A DNA stretch of 6,833 nucleotides from Pseudarthrobacter sp. (lineage in GTDB: Bacteria > Actinomycetota > Actinomycetes > Actinomycetales > Micrococcaceae), in assembly GCA_013362385.1 (NCBI GenBank), contig JABFWC010000312.1, positions 1 to 6,833 of the forward strand, given 5' to 3'. Below, one piece after another: positions 5,381 to 6,833 of the stretch (position 1 is the stretch's first letter; each line of letters opens with the position of its first letter). Below the pieces are notes generated by a model. The model did no database searches. It had not been told where the DNA came from and worked only from the letters and a program-made list of their open reading frames with translations. The position numbers were made by a program, and so were the translations under genes.

Positions 5381-5406
5381 TAGCACTCAGGCCCTGCGAC
5401 TGCTAA
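5380..5406. promoter_or_regulatory. CIRCE operator (HrcA-binding site) upstream of fmdB
   Basis: TTAGCACTC (5380-5388), nine spacer bases, then GACTGCTAA (5398-5406). The canonical CIRCE element is TTAGCACTC-N9-GAGTGCTAA; the left arm and spacing are exact and the right arm differs at one base. It abuts the -10 element and covers the predicted transcription start, the usual placement for HrcA repression. A further degenerate half-site, GAATGCTAG (5369-5377), lies just upstream and forms a TGCTA/TAGCA dyad with the left arm. CIRCE normally controls groES/groEL and dnaK operons; my recollection is that the mycobacterial homologue of the gene below is also in the HrcA regulon. Confidence 0.9.
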
Positions 5407-5461
5407 TGGTTCACCAGGTGGCAGCACGGGACCTCTCGTTTGCCCAAGAGGAGGAGCACCA

Positions 5462-5734
5462 GTGCCAACATATGCTTACGCCTGCAAGGATTGCGGCCAC
5501 GCCTTCGACATCGTCCAGTCGTTCTCGGACAGCAGCCTCACGTCCTGCCCCGAATGCCAGGGTGCGTTGCGCAAGAAGTTCAACAGCGTGGGTGTCGTCT
5601 TCAAGGGCTCGGGGTTCTACCGCACGGACTCCCGCGATTCCAAGGGCAGCTCCGTCTCCCCCGCGCCCGCCGCGGCTCCGGCTGCGCCCGCTGCTGCCCC
5701 GGCCGCTTCGGCTCCGGCAGCTGCCGCCAGCTGA
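5462..5734 (+). CDS. FmdB-family zinc-ribbon protein, Ruc-like chaperone candidate
   Basis: A 90-aa protein with an N-terminal FmdB/CxxC zinc ribbon: MPTYAYAC, with Cys8, Cys11, Cys29 and Cys32 forming two CxxC knuckles, then the family's conserved GVVFKGSGFYRTDSR segment. Residues from ~58 are an Ala/Pro/Ser low-complexity, probably disordered, tail. The mycobacterial relative Rv0991c (Ruc) was described as a redox-regulated chaperone with a zinc-binding N-terminus and disordered tail; the architecture here is the same. The start is GTG at 5462, fixed by a consensus AGGAGG (5449-5454) 7 nt upstream, the strongest ribosome site in the window, which implies high expression when derepressed. 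It is preceded by a CIRCE operator and followed by a strong terminator, so it is probably a single-gene heat-shock unit. Chaperone function is inferred from family and regulation. Confidence 0.9.
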   Translation: MPTYAYACKDCGHAFDIVQSFSDSSLTSCPECQGALRKKFNSVGVVFKGSGFYRTDSRDSKGSSVSPAPAAAPAAPAAAPAASAPAAAAS

Positions 5735-5757
5735 ACCGGCACATTCCGTAGTACGAC

Positions 5758-5792
5758 GGCGGCCGGCGCCTTCCAGCGCCGGCCGCCTTTGT
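5758..5792 (+). terminator. Strong intrinsic terminator after fmdB
   Basis: GGCGGCCGGCGC (5758-5769) and GCGCCGGCCGCC (5776-5787) form a perfect 12-bp stem with a 6-nt loop, followed by TTTGT. It starts 24 nt after the fmdB stop. The mirror-image stem could also act on minus-strand transcripts but lacks a T-run on that side. Confidence 0.88.
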
Positions 5793-5836
5793 CCACATAG
5801 CGCCAAGTCCGGCTCCCCGGAAGCATTTACCGCAAC

Positions 5837-5842
5837 TAGCGT
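5837..5842 (+). promoter_or_regulatory. -10 element for a leaderless SAF-protein mRNA
   Basis: TAGCGT (TANNNT class) is followed by exactly 6 nt (5843-5848) and the ATG at 5849. There is no Shine-Dalgarno and no clear -35. The same spacing occurs at 1760 and 4610. Confidence 0.45.
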
Positions 5843-5848
5843 GGGCGC

Positions 5849-6577
5849 ATGCCCAGACTCTCCCGACGCCGCCGCAATGGCTATCCGACTACTGCCGCCC
5901 GCCAAAACAGTGCCGCCCGCCGCAACGACCGTCCGCCGTGGACCCGCCTTGCCGGCTGGCTGAACCGCAACCGAAGGCTGGTTGCAGCATTGCTGCTGTG
6001 CGCGGCTGCGGCCATGGCGGTCCAGCAGCTTACTCCCGCCCCGCTCTCAACTGTTACGGCGGTGGCCGCAGCCCGGGATCTTCCGGCCGGAAGCGCAGTG
6101 ACGGCCGCGGACCTGGCCCGGATCCAGGTCCCGCCGGGAATGGTGGCCGACGGTTCCCTCCAGGATGACGCCGCCGCAGCCGGCAGGCAGCTCGCGGTGC
6201 CCCTGCGCAAGGGCCAGCTCCTCACGGATGCCCAACTGCTGGGTCCCGGGCTGCTGGCCGGCACCCCGCCCGGTTCAGCAGCGGTTCCGCTCCGCATGGC
6301 GGACGCCGCATCCATCCAGCTCGTCTCCCCTGGCCAGCTGGTCAATGTGGTGCTGACATCGGCCAACGGGTTTGACCAGCAGGGTCCCTCCGAGGTCCTG
6401 GCCGCAGCAGTTCCCGTGCTCTGGACCTCCAACACTGGCGGCCAGAGCGGGCAGTGGCTCGGCAGTGCCGAGAACGACGGACTCATCGTGGTGGCGGCCA
6501 CCGCGGACCACTCAGTCCGCCTCGCCGGCGCCTCCACCCAGGGCCGGCTGTTCTTCGTCCTGGTCGGTCCCCCGTGA
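5849..6577 (+). CDS. Membrane-anchored SAF-domain protein (CpaB/RcpC-like)
   Basis: A 242-aa protein. Residues 1-42 are cytoplasmic and strongly basic (RRRR at 6-9, then scattered Arg); a single membrane helix lies at ~43-60 (LVAALLLCAAAAMAV), leaving the rest outside the membrane. Residues ~68-133 look like a SAF domain: VTAVAAARDLPAGSAVTAADL and a LAVPLRKGQLLTDAQL strand pair are the usual signature, as in the pilus-assembly protein CpaB and in antifreeze/flagellar FlgA relatives. The C-terminal half (~140-242) has CpaB-like segments such as LVSPGQLVNVVLTS and LIVVAATADHSVRLAGA. No pilus genes are nearby, so a secretion-system role is not supported by context. A SAF gene beside fmdB is a recurring actinobacterial arrangement as I recall, often followed by mscL. 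The start is ATG at 5849, with no ribosome site. The function is unknown. Confidence 0.82.
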   Translation: MPRLSRRRRNGYPTTAARQNSAARRNDRPPWTRLAGWLNRNRRLVAALLLCAAAAMAVQQLTPAPLSTVTAVAAARDLPAGSAVTAADLARIQVPPGMVADGSLQDDAAAAGRQLAVPLRKGQLLTDAQLLGPGLLAGTPPGSAAVPLRMADAASIQLVSPGQLVNVVLTSANGFDQQGPSEVLAAAVPVLWTSNTGGQSGQWLGSAENDGLIVVAATADHSVRLAGASTQGRLFFVLVGPP

Positions 6578-6661
6578 GATCGGTCGCCTCGGCGGGTTCA
6601 GGCCGCCCCCGTGGGATCAGGGCAGCCGGCACCTCCCGACGGGAATCCCGCGCCGGAGGCC

Positions 6662-6699
6662 GGCCGCACTGCAGCCGGCAGGCCGCACCACAGCCGTCA
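6662..6699. repeat. Two imperfect 19-bp tandem copies in the 3' intergenic region
   Basis: Bases 6662-6680 and 6681-6699 align head to tail with 16 of 19 positions identical (differences at copy positions 9, 10 and 17). The second copy includes the stop codon of the minus-strand partial gene. This lies in the 119-nt gap between two converging genes (6578-6696), which otherwise holds only GC-rich sequence with short GCCGGC dyads and no clear terminator. Confidence 0.5.
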
Positions 6700-6833
6700 G
6701 CCCCAGTGCGGTGGCTTCTGTTCCTTCAACCAGGTGTCGTGGTCGTCCTCCCGGTCACCCCAGCTGCGGGCGTCGTCTTCCGCGGCCTTGCTCGGAAGGA
6801 TCTCCCCGCTGCCGCCCCTGGTCGCGCGCGTCC
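6697..6833 (-). CDS. C-terminal part of an uncharacterised acidic protein (runs off the window)
   Basis: An open minus-strand frame entering from the right edge and ending TGA at 6699-6697. The visible 45 codons encode a Gly/Thr/Arg stretch, then ILPSKAAEDDARSWGDRED and the tail DDHDTWLKEQKPPHWG. The acidic, tryptophan-bearing tail ending in PPHWG resembles the C-termini of several uncharacterised actinobacterial proteins I have seen, which is my main reason for calling it real; I cannot name the family. It converges on the SAF gene. The N-terminus lies outside the window, so length and domains are unknown. No mscL, which might be expected here, is visible. Confidence 0.6.
   Translation of the reverse strand, partial: TRATRGGSGEILPSKAAEDDARSWGDREDDHDTWLKEQKPPHWG

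Noticed and set aside
5646..5731. Ala/Pro repeat at the end of fmdB as a tandem DNA repeat or frameshift scar
   Set aside because: The codons vary (GCC, GCG, GCT, CCC, CCG) and family members normally carry such disordered tails, so it is ordinary low-complexity coding sequence.
6578..6696. mscL or another small gene after the SAF gene
   Set aside because: I read the 119-nt gap on both strands and found no credible start, ribosome site or protein-like frame.

Overview
The window looks like core chromosome of a high-GC actinobacterium, most likely Micrococcaceae (Arthrobacter/Pseudarthrobacter-like). The reasons are the GC-rich third codon positions, frequent GTG/TTG starts, short TANNNT -10 elements lying directly upstream of start codons, and a gene order close to Mycobacterium tuberculosis Rv0990c-Rv0996 as I remember it. 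I see no phage, transposon, CRISPR array or toxin system.

Layout. (1) 56-1599, plus strand: an Lrp/AsnC-type regulator whose stop codon directly abuts the start of a CorA-type Mg2+/Co2+ channel, so the two are probably one operon. (2) 1601-2997, minus strand: a 50-aa two-helix membrane protein ending one base from corA, then tRNA-Ala(CGC), then a SepX/GlpR-like divisome membrane protein. (3) 2998-4603, minus strand: a RimJ-like GNAT acetyltransferase and GalU (UDP-glucose pyrophosphorylase), 4 nt apart and transcribed toward sepX. (4) 4713-5333, plus strand: 5-formyltetrahydrofolate cyclo-ligase, divergent from galU. (5) 5335-5792: a hairpin, a CIRCE-type HrcA operator on a -10 element, an FmdB-family zinc-ribbon protein (relative of mycobacterial Ruc/Rv0991c), and a perfect 12-bp-stem terminator. 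(6) 5837-6577: a membrane-anchored SAF-domain protein. (7) 6697-6833, minus strand: the C-terminal end of an uncharacterised acidic protein running off the window.

How the genes relate. GalU supplies UDP-glucose for envelope polysaccharides, and SepX/GlpR belongs to the actinobacterial division machinery. In mycobacteria and corynebacteria a MoeA-like protein (Glp), the partner of GlpR, is encoded between galU and rimJ; here only 4 nt separate them, so that gene is missing from its expected place. FmdB appears to be a heat-shock (HrcA) gene.

The best signals for follow-up are regulatory: the CIRCE element; three genes with the same TANNNT-N6-start arrangement predicting leaderless mRNAs; a five-codon leader ORF whose stop overlaps the TTG start of sepX; and the missing glp/moeA. 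I did not find a wholly new system here.
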